NCBI RefSeq assembly: GCF_000830505.1
Contig: NZ_JXOK01000042.1
Location: forward strand, 1 to 64,000
Direction of reading: 5' to 3'
Length of the DNA: 64,000 bases
Origin: Vibrio mytili
GTDB taxonomy: Bacteria; Pseudomonadota; Gammaproteobacteria; Enterobacterales; Vibrionaceae
Below, in pieces: positions 9,510 to 19,395 of the stretch; positions within the stretch are counted from its first letter, which is position 1, and every line of letters starts with the position of its first letter. The notes beneath the pieces were generated by a model. The model did not search any database. It had not been told where the DNA came from and saw only the letters and a list, made by a program, of their open reading frames with translations. A program made the translations under genes and the position numbers.

Positions 9510-11252
9510 GTGGCAGACAAGTCTACAGATTTAACCGTTACTGACGGTGGTTCAGATGCTGCTTTAGTCGCGAATTCTGATTTGGATATGGAAAGTCAAA
9601 ATCCAGATCTCGAAGAGCGCAGTGCATCAAAATTTGACATGGCAGTAGGTGACCTCGATTTACTTCGACAGGTTGTACTTGTTCTGTCGATTTCAATCTG
9701 CGTTGCATTGATTGTGATGTTATTTTTTTGGGTCAAAGAGCCAGAAATGCGCCCTCTTGGCGCTTATCAAACTGAAGAACTCATCCCCGTTCTAGACTAT
9801 CTTGATCAACAAAAAATCAATTACAAGCTCGACGGCAATACCGTTTCCGTTGAGGCGAATGATTACAACTCAATCAAACTGGGCATGGTTCGTGCTGGGG
9901 TTAACCAAGCAACCGCTGCGGGTGACGACATCTTACTACAAGATATGGGATTCGGAGTCTCACAGCGTCTTGAACAGGAGCGTCTTAAGCTCAGTCGTGA
10001 ACGTCAGCTCGGTCAAGCCATTGAAGAAATGAAGCAAGTTCGCAAAGCCCGCGTCTTATTAGCATTACCGAAACAAAGCGTGTTTGTGCGTCATAACCAA
10101 GAAGCATCGGCCTCGGTTTCGCTTACGCTTTCTACAGGAGCAAACCTCAAGCAGCAAGAGGTGGATTCCATCGTCGATATGGTTGCGAGTGCGGTGCCAG
10201 GGATGAAAACCTCACGCATTACTGTCACTGATCAGCATGGGCGTTTGCTGAGCTCTGGTTCTCAAGATCCAGCCTCTGCCGCTCGTCGTAAAGAGCAAGA
10301 GCTGGAACGCAATCAAGAGCAGGCTCTGCGTGAAAAAATCGATTCTGTATTGTTACCTATTCTCGGATATGGCAATTATACTGCCCAAGTTGACATCCAA
10401 ATGGATTTCAGTGCCGTTGAGCAAACGCGCAAGCGCTTTGATCCTAATACACCGGCAACGCGAAGCGAATACGCCCTTGAAGATTACAACAATGGCAATA
10501 TGGTTGCTGGTATCCCAGGAGCGCTAAGTAACCAACCGCCATCAGACGCCTCGATTCCTCAAGATGTCGCACAAATGAAGGATGGTTCACTGACTGGTCA
10601 GGGTTCCGTGCGCAAAGAGTCAACACGCAACTTTGAACTCGATACTACGATCAGTCATGAACGTAAACAGACCGGTACGGTTGCACGTCAAACGGTTTCG
10701 GTTGCAATTAAAGATCACCGTGCGGTTAACCCAGATACTGGCGAAGTGACTTATACCCCCATGTCCGAGTCACAAATCAATTCGATTAGAGAAGTATTGA
10801 TTGGAGCCGTCGGTTACGATCAATCTCGTGGTGATCTGCTGAATGTATTGAGTGTGAAGTTTGCAGAGCCAGAACAAGAGCTTCTTGTCGAACAACCGAT
10901 TTGGGAGCATCCAAACTTTAATGATTGGGTGCGCTGGTTTGCCAGTGCGCTAGTGATCATTGTTGTGATACTCGTACTGGTGCGGCCAGCGATGAAGAAA
11001 CTGCTTAACCCAGCGAGTGATGATGGCGAAGAAATGTACGGGCCAGATGGATTACCAATTGGCGCCGATGGTGAAACCAGCTTACTTGGCAGTGACATAG
11101 AAAGTGGTGAGCTATTTGAATTTGGCTCAAGTATTGACTTACCGAACCTGCATAAAGATGAAGACGTGTTAAAAGCGGTTCGTGCACTGGTAGCAAATGA
11201 ACCTGAGCTTGCCGCTCAAGTTGTGAAAAACTGGATGAATGATAATGGCTAA
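9510..11252 (+). CDS. fliF: Flagellar MS-ring protein FliF
   Basis: FliF forms the inner-membrane MS ring that carries the C ring and export gate. It begins with GTG at 9510 (VADKSTDLTV), 16 bp after fliE. The 580 residues have a cytoplasmic N-terminus, transmembrane helix 1 near residues 52-73, a periplasmic ring-building region, helix 2 near residues 470-490, and an acidic C-terminal FliG-binding tail (EDVLKAVRALVANEPELAAQ region). Its last codons overlap the start of fliG. Confidence 0.95.
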   Translation: MADKSTDLTVTDGGSDAALVANSDLDMESQNPDLEERSASKFDMAVGDLDLLRQVVLVLSISICVALIVMLFFWVKEPEMRPLGAYQTEELIPVLDYLDQQKINYKLDGNTVSVEANDYNSIKLGMVRAGVNQATAAGDDILLQDMGFGVSQRLEQERLKLSRERQLGQAIEEMKQVRKARVLLALPKQSVFVRHNQEASASVSLTLSTGANLKQQEVDSIVDMVASAVPGMKTSRITVTDQHGRLLSSGSQDPASAARRKEQELERNQEQALREKIDSVLLPILGYGNYTAQVDIQMDFSAVEQTRKRFDPNTPATRSEYALEDYNNGNMVAGIPGALSNQPPSDASIPQDVAQMKDGSLTGQGSVRKESTRNFELDTTISHERKQTGTVARQTVSVAIKDHRAVNPDTGEVTYTPMSESQINSIREVLIGAVGYDQSRGDLLNVLSVKFAEPEQELLVEQPIWEHPNFNDWVRWFASALVIIVVILVLVRPAMKKLLNPASDDGEEMYGPDGLPIGADGETSLLGSDIESGELFEFGSSIDLPNLHKDEDVLKAVRALVANEPELAAQVVKNWMNDNG

Positions 11253-12300
11253 CGATATCGTACCTCAAGATGATAATGGCGCTGGCTTGCCAGTTGAGTT
11301 TGACGCTTCAACCATTACCGGTGAAGAAAAAGCGGCAATTCTGTTGTTGAGCTTAAATGAGCAAGATGCAGCAGGCATCATTCGTCACTTGGAGCCAAAG
11401 CAGGTTCAACGTGTGGGTAGTGCGATGGCTCGTGCCAAAGATTTGAGTCAGGACAAAGTGTCTGCCGTCCATCGTGCCTTTTTAGAAGACATTCAGAAGT
11501 ACACCAATATCGGCATGGGCAGCGAAGACTTTATGCGAAATGCGCTGGTTGCTGCGCTGGGTGAAGACAAAGCGAATAACCTGGTTGACCAAATTTTGTT
11601 GGGGACCGGATCAAAAGGTTTGGATTCACTGAAATGGATGGACCCGCGTCAAGTCGCCAGTATTATCATAAACGAGCACCCGCAGATCCAAACCATTGTT
11701 CTCTCTTACCTAGAAGCGGATCAATCGGCAGAGATACTGTCCCAATTCCCAGAGCGTGTACGTTTGGATTTGATGATGCGAATAGCCAACCTAGAAGAAG
11801 TTCAGCCATCAGCATTAGCCGAGCTAAATGAAATCATGGAGAAACAGTTTGCGGGTCAAGCTGGGGCGCAAGCGGCCAAAATTGGCGGCTTGAAGGCGGC
11901 GGCAGAGATCATGAACTACCTAGACAACAACGTCGAAGGTATTTTGATGGATCAAATTCGCGATCAAGACGAAGACATGGCAACTCAGATTCAAGATTTG
12001 ATGTTCGTTTTCGAGAACTTGGCCGAAGTCGACGACCAAGGTATTCAGAAGCTGCTGCGTGACGTTCCACAAGACGTGTTGCAGCGAGCGCTCAAAGGTG
12101 CGGATGATTCACTGCGTGAGAAAGTCTTCAAGAACATGTCTAAGCGTGCCGCTGAGATGATGCGTGATGACATAGAAGCAATGCCACCAGTGCGTGTCGC
12201 CGATGTGGAAGCGGCGCAAAAAGAAATTTTGGCGATTGCACGTCGTATGGCCGATGCTGGGGATCTCATGCTGTCTGGCGGCGCCGACGAATTCCTATAA
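11245..12300 (+). CDS. fliG: Flagellar motor switch protein FliG
   Basis: FliG is the rotor protein of the C ring and the site of torque generation with the stator. I choose the ATG at 11245 (MANDIVPQD, 351 residues); an in-frame ATG two codons earlier at 11239 is possible. The FliG N domain binds FliF, the middle domain carries the EHPQ motif (INEHPQIQTIVLSYL) and the C-terminal domain the charged torque helix (LREKVFKNMSKRAAEMMRDD). The start overlaps the fliF stop by 8 bp, implying translational coupling. Confidence 0.95.
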   Translation: MANDIVPQDDNGAGLPVEFDASTITGEEKAAILLLSLNEQDAAGIIRHLEPKQVQRVGSAMARAKDLSQDKVSAVHRAFLEDIQKYTNIGMGSEDFMRNALVAALGEDKANNLVDQILLGTGSKGLDSLKWMDPRQVASIIINEHPQIQTIVLSYLEADQSAEILSQFPERVRLDLMMRIANLEEVQPSALAELNEIMEKQFAGQAGAQAAKIGGLKAAAEIMNYLDNNVEGILMDQIRDQDEDMATQIQDLMFVFENLAEVDDQGIQKLLRDVPQDVLQRALKGADDSLREKVFKNMSKRAAEMMRDDIEAMPPVRVADVEAAQKEILAIARRMADAGDLMLSGGADEFL

Positions 12301-12320
12301 TTTCATTGCAACTACCATAG

Positions 12321-12342
12321 CCTTGCCAAATTTGTGGCAAGG
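12321..12342 (+). repeat. Intra-operon hairpin between fliG and fliH
   Basis: CCTTGCCA (12321-12328) pairs perfectly with TGGCAAGG (12335-12342). No T-run follows, so it is not an obvious terminator. It could protect the 3' end of fliG mRNA or hold back downstream translation. Confidence 0.6.
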
Positions 12343-12380
12343 TCCCTTCATTCCAAACTTGAATACACAGTAGGTAACCC

Positions 12381-13181
12381 ATGACTGGCGAGAGAAAACG
12401 TGGATTTATCCGTCCTGATGAAGACGATCAGATGGTCGAAGCACAGCGCTGGGGATTACCGGACTATGGCAATCCCAAAACTAAACAAGCTAAATCGACA
12501 GCATTCAACTACGATCCCAGCTGGGTACCTGATTTTGAAGAAACGGAAGAAGAGCCTGCGCTTGCATTAACAGAAGAACAGATTGAATTGATTAAGCAAG
12601 GTGCTTATCAAGAAGGTCTGTACCAGGGTCAGGAAGCCGGTTTTAAACAAGGTTACGAAAAAGGTAAGGAAGAAGGGTTACAAGCCGGGCATGAAGAAGG
12701 CCTAGAACAAGGCAAAGCAGAAGGTGTCACTGCAGGACAAGAATACATTCAGCAACAGGTTGAAGTATTTATGAATCTTGCAAATCAGTTTGCTCAGCCA
12801 CTGGAGCTTATGAATGCTCAAGTTGAGAAACAGTTGGTGGACATGGTGCTGTGTTTGGTCAAAGAAGTGGTGCATATTGAGGTTCAAACCAACCCTCAAA
12901 TTATTCTTGATACGGTGAAGCAATCGGTGGAGGCGTTGCCGATTTCGGGTCATCCCATCACGCTACACCTCAATCCCGAAGATGTCACCATCATCCGCTC
13001 TTCTTATGGCGAAGAGGATCTTGAAGGACGAAACTGGACGTTAGTTGCAGAGCCGTCATTAAACCGAGGTGATGTCCAAATCGAAGCCGGGGAATCAAGT
13101 ATTCATTACCGCATGGAAGAACGCATCAAAAATGTCCTGCACAGTTTTTGTGGTGCCAATCGTCATCAAGAGGGCGAATAA
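12381..13181 (+). CDS. fliH: Flagellar export regulator FliH
   Basis: FliH binds and restrains the ATPase FliI and links it to the C ring. The 266 residues include a proline-poor acidic N-terminus and a long helix with GxxxG-type repeats at about residues 72-115 (GLYQGQEAGFKQGYEKG and following), a hallmark of FliH. The C-terminal domain binds FliI. It lies 80 bp after fliG behind a hairpin and ends 3 bp before fliI. Confidence 0.93.
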   Translation: MTGERKRGFIRPDEDDQMVEAQRWGLPDYGNPKTKQAKSTAFNYDPSWVPDFEETEEEPALALTEEQIELIKQGAYQEGLYQGQEAGFKQGYEKGKEEGLQAGHEEGLEQGKAEGVTAGQEYIQQQVEVFMNLANQFAQPLELMNAQVEKQLVDMVLCLVKEVVHIEVQTNPQIILDTVKQSVEALPISGHPITLHLNPEDVTIIRSSYGEEDLEGRNWTLVAEPSLNRGDVQIEAGESSIHYRMEERIKNVLHSFCGANRHQEGE

Positions 13182-13184
13182 TCC

Positions 13185-14503
13185 ATGCAAGCGCTCGCTG
13201 ATCGTTTAAAAAATTACAAAGTAGAAGGCTTAACAACGCGACCTGTTGCCTCTGGCAAATTGGTGCGAGTCGTTGGCTTGACGCTAGAAGCGACAGGATG
13301 TCGTGCGCCCATCGGCAGTTTGTGTTTGGTGGAAACCATGTCTGGTCAAATGGAAGCCGAAGTGGTTGGTTTCTCTGGTGACAATCTGTTTTTGATGCCG
13401 AGTGAACAAATTACCGGAATTTTACCTGGCGCGAAGGTAACGCCTCTGACCAGTGATGCAGGTTTGCCAGTTGGTATGGAGCTGCTGGGGCGCGTGATTG
13501 ATGGTGTCGGTAACCCGCTTGATGGGCTTGGTCCACTTTATACAGAGCACCGTGCATCATTTAGTGCAGATCCGATCAATCCGCTCTCCCGCAAGCCGAT
13601 TTCTGAACCGCTTGATGTTGCTTGAAAGCCATTAACGGTTTATTGACGGTGGGGAAAGGACAACGTATTGGACTGTTTGCGGGCTCAGGCGTCGGTAAGT
13701 CGGTGACACTGGGTATGATGACTCGTGGTACGACCGCGCAAGTGGTGGTGGTCGGGCTTATTGGTGAGCGTGGACGGGAAGTCAAAGAATTTATTGAAGA
13801 AATACTCGGTGAAGATGGACGACGTCGTTCCGTTGTTGTTGCCGCGCCAGCGGACTCTTCGCCTTTAATGCGTTTAAAAGGCTGTCAAACCGCCTTAACC
13901 ATTGCGGAGTATTTTCGCGATCAGGGTTTGGATGTATTGTTACTGATGGACTCGTTAACGCGTTTTGCGCAGGCGCAGCGTGAAATTGCGCTGTCGGTAG
14001 GCGAGCCGCCTGCAACCAAAGGTTACCCGCCATCGGTATTTGCAAAACTGCCAGCGCTAGTAGAGCGTGCAGGGAATGGTGGGGCAGAACAAGGCTCGAT
14101 AACTGCATTTTTTACTGTTCTGACCGAAGGGGACGATCTGCAAGATCCTATCGCGGATGCTTCCCGAGCTATACTTGATGGCCACATTGTATTATCCCGT
14201 GAAATGGCGGATGCGGGTCATTACCCTGCGATTGATGTAGAGAAGTCAGTTAGCCGTGTCATGCCACAAATTACCACCGAAGAACACGTACTAATGTCCA
14301 AAGCCGTACGTCAAGTATTGTCGATTTGTCGTAAAAACCAAGACCTAGTTTCTATTGGCGCATATAAACCTGGAACCGACCCTGCTATTGATGGTGCGTT
14401 TACCATTAAGCCGAAGCTGGATGAATACTTGCAACAGACAATGAAAGAATCCGTGCCTTACGACATGTGTGTCAACATGTTGAAAAGCATCTTAAGTGGT
14501 TAA
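13185..14503 (+). CDS. fliI: Flagellum-specific ATPase FliI (disrupted by a -1 frameshift)
   Basis: FliI is the F1-beta-like ATPase of the flagellar type III export apparatus. The N-terminal beta-barrel domain is read from 13185 and stops at 13625. The catalytic part with Walker [22 protein letters not shown] and Walker [13 protein letters not shown] lies in another frame to 14503. A missing G at about 13620 (TTGGCTTG read as TTGCTTG) restores [19 protein letters not shown] and a 439-residue protein of normal family length. Each half alone would be inactive. Confidence 0.93.
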
Positions 14504-14533
14504 GACGTGATTAGATAAGGTGGTTAGTTAATC

Positions 14534-14977
14534 ATGGAAAATGCAATGGACTTCCTGCTCGAACAGGCGAAAGAGCGAGAAGATCAAGCGGTATTGGCCT
14601 TAAGCAAAGCACGCGCTGAGTTAGAAGGTTATTACCAACAAGTTGAGCAAATCGAGAAGTATCGTCTCGACTATTGCCAGCAGTTGGTGGACCGAGGTCA
14701 AGCGGGTTTAACCGCCAGCCAATACGGCCACTTAAATCGTTTCCTGACTCAGCTTGATGAAACCTTATCCAAACAGAAACAAGCTGAAAACCATTTCAAA
14801 GAACAAGTGGAGAACTGCCAACAATATTGGCTCAACGTGCGTAAAGAACGTCAATCCTACCAATGGATGATGGAAAAACGAGCGAAAGAAAAACAGTTGG
14901 CTGAGTCAAAGCGAGACCAGAAGCTGATGGATGAGTTCTCTACACTGCTCTATAGCAGAAAACCAAAACGTTTTTAA
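14534..14977 (+). CDS. fliJ: Flagellar export chaperone FliJ
   Basis: This is a 147-residue, almost wholly helical coiled-coil protein rich in Glu, Lys and Gln. FliJ is the gamma-like stalk of the FliI ATPase ring and escorts chaperones. It closes the fliEFGHIJ group; the start is MENAMDFLLEQAKERED, 30 bp after fliI. An in-frame ATG at codon 5 is an alternative start. Confidence 0.9.
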   Translation: MENAMDFLLEQAKEREDQAVLALSKARAELEGYYQQVEQIEKYRLDYCQQLVDRGQAGLTASQYGHLNRFLTQLDETLSKQKQAENHFKEQVENCQQYWLNVRKERQSYQWMMEKRAKEKQLAESKRDQKLMDEFSTLLYSRKPKRF

Positions 14978-15060
14978 AGCGAGGCATTTTTTATAGCGAG
15001 GCATTGTTGACGCCTACCTTTACATTCCGTCTATTTCCGTCAGGAATTTTACTTTTTTAT

Positions 15061-15076
15061 TGGCGTAATTTTTGCA
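15061..15076 (+). promoter_or_regulatory. sigma-54 promoter of fliK operon
   Basis: TGGCGTAATTTTTGCA has GG and GC 10 bases apart and fits a -24/-12 element. It lies 186 bp before fliK and would drive fliKLMNOPQR-flhB. Because the promoter sits so far upstream the transcript has a leader of about 170 nt. Confidence 0.85.
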
Positions 15077-15169
15077 AGGTAACTGCATGGTAAGTGTGTT
15101 GCAAGGGCGTGAAAATCAAATTCGAACCTTAGCAATGTGGTTTATACCAATCTGGATAAGTCAGTGATC

Positions 15170-15265
15170 ATGTACTTATTTAAGCAGTCATTTTACGGTT
15201 TATGCCTCTATCGCGCTATTCGTATGCAACGTGATGCGCGCTATGAACGAGAAGGTTTTCTATGA
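15170..15265 (+). CDS. Possible 31-residue leader ORF coupled to fliK
   Basis: An ATG at 15170 opens 31 codons ending in TGA at 15263-15265, so the stop overlaps the fliK start as ATGA. The peptide begins MYLFKQSFYGLCLYRAIRMQ and is basic. The only upstream purine stretch (GGATAAG) is weak and rather distant. A second short frame (15087-15167, MVSVLQGRENQ...) lies just before it. I cannot assign a function; the overlap hints at translational coupling but could be chance. Confidence 0.3.
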   Translation: MYLFKQSFYGLCLYRAIRMQRDARYEREGFL

Positions 15266-17334
15266 ATGTGAATTTGTCTGGTGCTTCTGCAACTCCTAAA
15301 GGCTCAGTGTCCGAGTCTTCGTCAAAAGCGTCTGCAGAAAGCTCAGAGAAACAAGGTTTTTTGCAAACCTTATCTGAAGTATTTACTGATGCGCAAAAGC
15401 CAGCACAATCAAATGCTAAGTTAGATGCCGCGGCTAAAAACTCTGACGATTCACAAGAAACGCTTACGGCCCAGGGCGCAGCGAAAACTGGTGAAAGTAA
15501 CGACTCTTCATCTCGTCAAACCATTTCATCCAACCAAGAAACGCCGTCCGATGGTAAAGGCAAACATGCCTCGCAATCAGCAGATGTACTGTTGACTCAA
15601 GACGCACCTGAATCCGTTCAAGATTCAACCTCAAATTCAGCCACAACCTCAAATTCAGTTGCAACCCCAACGGCTAAAGACGAGGTCAATGGCAGTGACA
15701 ACGTTGTCGCTAGCGTTGACGCCGACACAGGCCACCTGAATGCCTCTGCAAAGGTCAAAACTCACACTCAAGAACCTGATGTTGATGCTCACAGCGTTGC
15801 TGATGCTATGGGTGAGGGACAACAGTTGCTTGGCCGCATATCGCAAGCAAACCAAACCCTTCAGGCGAAAGAAATGAGTCACTCTCGCGCTGAAAACTTT
15901 GCTTCTACTTCACCAGAGTCTAAAAGTGTTGATATCACGGATTTAGGTGTTGCTATGTCTGGCTCTGAGGGTGTGGCCATTGGTGACATGGCACAAAAGC
16001 ATGGCAATAATTTGCCCCTTGATGCGAATACCCAGTTAACCCAAGCAAATAATGGGACCCAAGCAAATAGTGGGCTTACTTCTGATGGTACTACGCCGAT
16101 GCCTGAACAAAGTAGTGCGAACTCTGAATCACAAGCATTCGTCAAACCTGTGTTAGATTCAGACGGGAACCCGATTGAGATGACTGAACGGCAAGTTAAG
16201 TCATCTCCAATTGAGTGGCAAATGAGCGATGTACAAGACGTACATCAGGTTAAGCCAAGCGCCCAGACAGTGACCATGCCAATTGATGCGGTATCAAGTG
16301 AATTCAATCCTGTACAATTCGTGCAGACAGTGCCGTTACAAATGCTGGATTTGATTGATACCAAACTAGCGCAAGGTCAACCTCTGACCTCGCAAGAAAT
16401 AGACGTCATTGAAGGTTTAAAGACAGGTGAATTAGTCGCGGATATTCCTGAACAGGAGTTGGCGCAGTTTGCTGCCTTGCCTAATGAGCTAAAAGTAGCA
16501 ATTTCAGAACATAATGCAGCACGTTTGGATCAGCCTGCAGTACGCTCTTCCTCTCATGCAGCGGTGGCGCAAGCGGCTTCACAATTCGTATCACAAGATG
16601 TGAAGCAAGCCGCTTTACAGATACCAGTAAACAATATAGAAAAATCAGCGTTATCTGCCATGCCGGATGCATTAGTGGCCGCAAACGTCCATTCAGCCGC
16701 TCAAATGGTGAGCCATAATGATGACAGTCGCGCAGCATTAACGGCAACAGCGGGCATGTTGAAAGCGGCGACGGAGAAGCAAGACAAAATTGAACCACAG
16801 CATGGTCTAGCCGGACAACTTCAAGCGGCTACGGGCCAGCAAGGAGTGGCGACATCTCAACAAGCGCGTGTGGATTTCGCTCAACAAGCGCAACTCCCAT
16901 TGCAATTGACGAAAGAGCTTGCCAATGACCAAGTTGCGGAAAAAGTCCAAATGATGATGTCGAAGAACCTAAAAAATCTTGATATTCGTCTTGACCCACC
17001 CGAGCTAGGTCGTATGCAGATCCGTATGACCATGAATAACGACTTAGCTAACGTACATTTTACGGTAACCAACCCACAAGCACGAGATATGATCGAACAG
17101 ACACTGCCGCGTTTGCGAGAAATGCTTGCCCAGCAGGGGATGCAATTAGCAGACTCCTCGGTCCAGCAACAAAGTAGTGGTCAGCAGCAAAGTGGGTATG
17201 CGGCATCGCATCGAAGTGGTCAAGGTAGCTCAGAGCAAGGCTTTTCGGGCGTTGCTGATGAAAGTGTCGATGGCGGCGTTAATCTTGATTTGAAAGTTGC
17301 GCAAAAGCGTGATGGGATCAGCTTTTACGCATAA
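15262..17334 (+). CDS. fliK: Flagellar hook-length control protein FliK
   Basis: FliK is the secreted ruler that switches export from hook to filament substrates. The 690 residues have a long disordered Ser/Thr/Gln-rich N-terminal part and a conserved C-terminal domain (about 560-650) with the family signature LDIRLDPPELGRMQIRM followed by ARDMIEQTLPRLREMLAQQG. Such length and low-complexity content are usual for Vibrio FliK. It heads the fliKLMNOPQR-flhB operon. Confidence 0.93.
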   Translation: MNVNLSGASATPKGSVSESSSKASAESSEKQGFLQTLSEVFTDAQKPAQSNAKLDAAAKNSDDSQETLTAQGAAKTGESNDSSSRQTISSNQETPSDGKGKHASQSADVLLTQDAPESVQDSTSNSATTSNSVATPTAKDEVNGSDNVVASVDADTGHLNASAKVKTHTQEPDVDAHSVADAMGEGQQLLGRISQANQTLQAKEMSHSRAENFASTSPESKSVDITDLGVAMSGSEGVAIGDMAQKHGNNLPLDANTQLTQANNGTQANSGLTSDGTTPMPEQSSANSESQAFVKPVLDSDGNPIEMTERQVKSSPIEWQMSDVQDVHQVKPSAQTVTMPIDAVSSEFNPVQFVQTVPLQMLDLIDTKLAQGQPLTSQEIDVIEGLKTGELVADIPEQELAQFAALPNELKVAISEHNAARLDQPAVRSSSHAAVAQAASQFVSQDVKQAALQIPVNNIEKSALSAMPDALVAANVHSAAQMVSHNDDSRAALTATAGMLKAATEKQDKIEPQHGLAGQLQAATGQQGVATSQQARVDFAQQAQLPLQLTKELANDQVAEKVQMMMSKNLKNLDIRLDPPELGRMQIRMTMNNDLANVHFTVTNPQARDMIEQTLPRLREMLAQQGMQLADSSVQQQSSGQQQSGYAASHRSGQGSSEQGFSGVADESVDGGVNLDLKVAQKRDGISFYA

Positions 17335-17382
17335 CACGTTGTATTATAACTACAAGTTTAGAGAACAAAAAAAGAGACAATA

Positions 17383-17883
17383 ATGGCAGAACAACAGCTA
17401 CAAGGTGAGGAAGCCCCAAAAGGTAAAGGTAAGCTCATAATTATCATTATCGCGCTAGTAGTATTACTGGGCGGCGGCGGTGCAGCGGCGTTCTTCTTTA
17501 TGAACTCAGACGATACGGAGCAAGCCGCGTCAGTTGAGAACACTCAACAAAATGAGGTGGCAAAGCCCATCGCGTATGTCAATCTTGCTCAGCCTTTTGT
17601 GTTTAATGTCACTGGAGATTCGCGCTCAAGGTTAGTTCAAATCAAAGCGCAACTGATGGTGCGTGGCAGCGAAAACGAGCAGTTGGCCCGTTACCACTCC
17701 CCATTGATTGAGAGCGCCCTAATATCCACGTTCGCGACCGCTACCGTTGAACAATTGCGTGCTCCTAACGGGCGTGTGGAGTTACGCGATCGAGCAACCG
17801 AAGACATTAAAGCAGCACTCAATGCAGCAGTCGGTAAGCCCGTCATTGAGAAAGTACTGTTCACTGATTTTGTAATTCAATAG
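17383..17883 (+). CDS. fliL: Flagellar basal body-associated protein FliL
   Basis: FliL is an inner-membrane protein that surrounds and supports stator units. The 166 residues show a short charged N-terminus, one transmembrane helix (about residues 18-38) with an unusual Gly/Ala-rich end (GGGGAAAFFF), and a periplasmic FliL domain. It is separated from fliM by 7 bp. Confidence 0.93.
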   Translation: MAEQQLQGEEAPKGKGKLIIIIIALVVLLGGGGAAAFFFMNSDDTEQAASVENTQQNEVAKPIAYVNLAQPFVFNVTGDSRSRLVQIKAQLMVRGSENEQLARYHSPLIESALISTFATATVEQLRAPNGRVELRDRATEDIKAALNAAVGKPVIEKVLFTDFVIQ

Positions 17884-17890
17884 GTAAAAC

Positions 17891-18937
17891 GTGACTGATC
17901 TATTAAGCCAAGACGAAATTGATGCACTCTTGCACGGCGTTGACGATGTTGATGACGTTGATGAGCCGGTAGAAAACGAGACGGAAGGCGCGATTAATTT
18001 TGATTTCTCGTCTCAAGACCGAATTGTACGTGGTCGAATGCCGACGCTCGAGCTTATTAACGAACGTTTTGCGCGACATATGCGTATTAGCCTGTTTAAC
18101 ATGCTGAGAAAAACAGCGGAAGTGTCGATTAATGGCGTACAGATGATGAAGTTTGGTGAATACCAGAATACTCTGTATGTTCCTACCAGTCTGAATATGG
18201 TGCGCTTTAGACCGTTAAAAGGCACGGCGTTGATTACCATGGAAGCACGGTTAGTGTTTATTCTGGTAGAAAACTTTTTTGGTGGGGATGGTCGGTTCCA
18301 TGCCAAAATCGAAGGTCGAGAGTTCACTCCAACAGAACGTCGTATCATTCAGTTACTGCTCAAAGTGGTTTTTGAAGATTACAAAGAAGCCTGGTCACCC
18401 GTGATGGGCGTCGAGTTTGAATATCTCGATTCAGAAGTGAATCCAAGTATGGCCAACATCGTCAGCCCAACGGAAGTCATTGTTGTGAGCTCTTTCCATA
18501 TCGAAGTAGATGGTGGTGGCGGTGATTTCCATGTGGTAATGCCTTACTCTATGGTTGAGCCCATTCGAGAACTGCTGGATGCCGGTGTACAGTCGGACAA
18601 GATGGAAACAGACGTTCGCTGGAGCTCTGCGCTGCGCGAAGAGATCATGGATTGTCCGGTAAACTTCCGCGTCAACTTACTGGAAAAAAACATCTCGCTA
18701 CGGGATCTAATGGAACTGCAAACGGGTGATGTGATTCCAATCGTAATGCCTGAACATGCGACCATGTTCGTCGAAGATTTACCGACATATCGCGTCAAAA
18801 TGGGGCGTTCTGACGAAAAGTTAGCCGTGCAAATATCGGAAGAAATTGAACGTCCTCACGTAGTAAAAACTGATTTAGCTTTTTTAGGTAAGGACATCAT
18901 GTCTGAACTTGAAAAAGACGACGAAACTGAAGATTAA
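17891..18937 (+). CDS. fliM: Flagellar motor switch protein FliM
   Basis: FliM forms the body of the C ring and receives phosphorylated CheY. It starts with GTG at 17891. The N-terminal CheY-binding peptide LLSQDEIDALLHG is at residues 4-16, followed by a very acidic linker, the CheC-like middle domain and a C-terminal SpoA domain that pairs with FliN. Total length is 348 residues, normal for the family. Its docking peptide closely resembles motifs in CheZ and CheA of this window. Confidence 0.95.
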   Translation: MTDLLSQDEIDALLHGVDDVDDVDEPVENETEGAINFDFSSQDRIVRGRMPTLELINERFARHMRISLFNMLRKTAEVSINGVQMMKFGEYQNTLYVPTSLNMVRFRPLKGTALITMEARLVFILVENFFGGDGRFHAKIEGREFTPTERRIIQLLLKVVFEDYKEAWSPVMGVEFEYLDSEVNPSMANIVSPTEVIVVSSFHIEVDGGGGDFHVVMPYSMVEPIRELLDAGVQSDKMETDVRWSSALREEIMDCPVNFRVNLLEKNISLRDLMELQTGDVIPIVMPEHATMFVEDLPTYRVKMGRSDEKLAVQISEEIERPHVVKTDLAFLGKDIMSELEKDDETED

Positions 18938-18982
18938 GACGCCTTACTGAGTTTGGGCCTAGAAGAAACACAGGATAAAACA

Positions 18983-19393
18983 ATGGAACCAAGTGACGAC
19001 CAAAAGCTAGCAGATGAATGGGCAGCCGCTCTTGGCGAAGATCCCTCTGCGCCTTCAATTGATGTGGATGAAGTGTTGGCAGCCCCGCTTGAGGAACTAA
19101 AAGATACATCAAGCCCTATTACTGATGACGAGCGGCGTAAGCTTGATACCATCATGGATATCCCAGTGACGATATCCATGGAAGTGGGGCGCTCACAGAT
19201 CAGTATTCGAAACTTATTGCAACTGAACCAAGGTTCAGTGGTTGAACTTGACCGTCTTGCGGGGGAATCGTTGGACGTGCTGGTTAACGGAACGCTGATT
19301 GCCCATGGTGAAGTGGTGGTGGTAAACGACAAATTTGGTATTCGTTTAACCGACGTGATCAGCCAAACCGAACGCATTAAAAAGTTGCGTTAA
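18983..19393 (+). CDS. fliN: Flagellar motor switch protein FliN
   Basis: FliN makes up the base of the C ring and helps dock the FliH-FliI complex. I choose the ATG at 18983 (MEPSDDQKLADEW, 136 residues) with AGGATAA upstream, over the in-frame ATG at 18953. The C-terminal SpoA domain (about residues 55-135) carries the family pattern VTISMEVGRSQISIRNLLQL and GTLIAHGEVVVVNDKFGIR. Confidence 0.95.
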   Translation: MEPSDDQKLADEWAAALGEDPSAPSIDVDEVLAAPLEELKDTSSPITDDERRKLDTIMDIPVTISMEVGRSQISIRNLLQLNQGSVVELDRLAGESLDVLVNGTLIAHGEVVVVNDKFGIRLTDVISQTERIKKLR

Positions 19394-19395
19394 CG

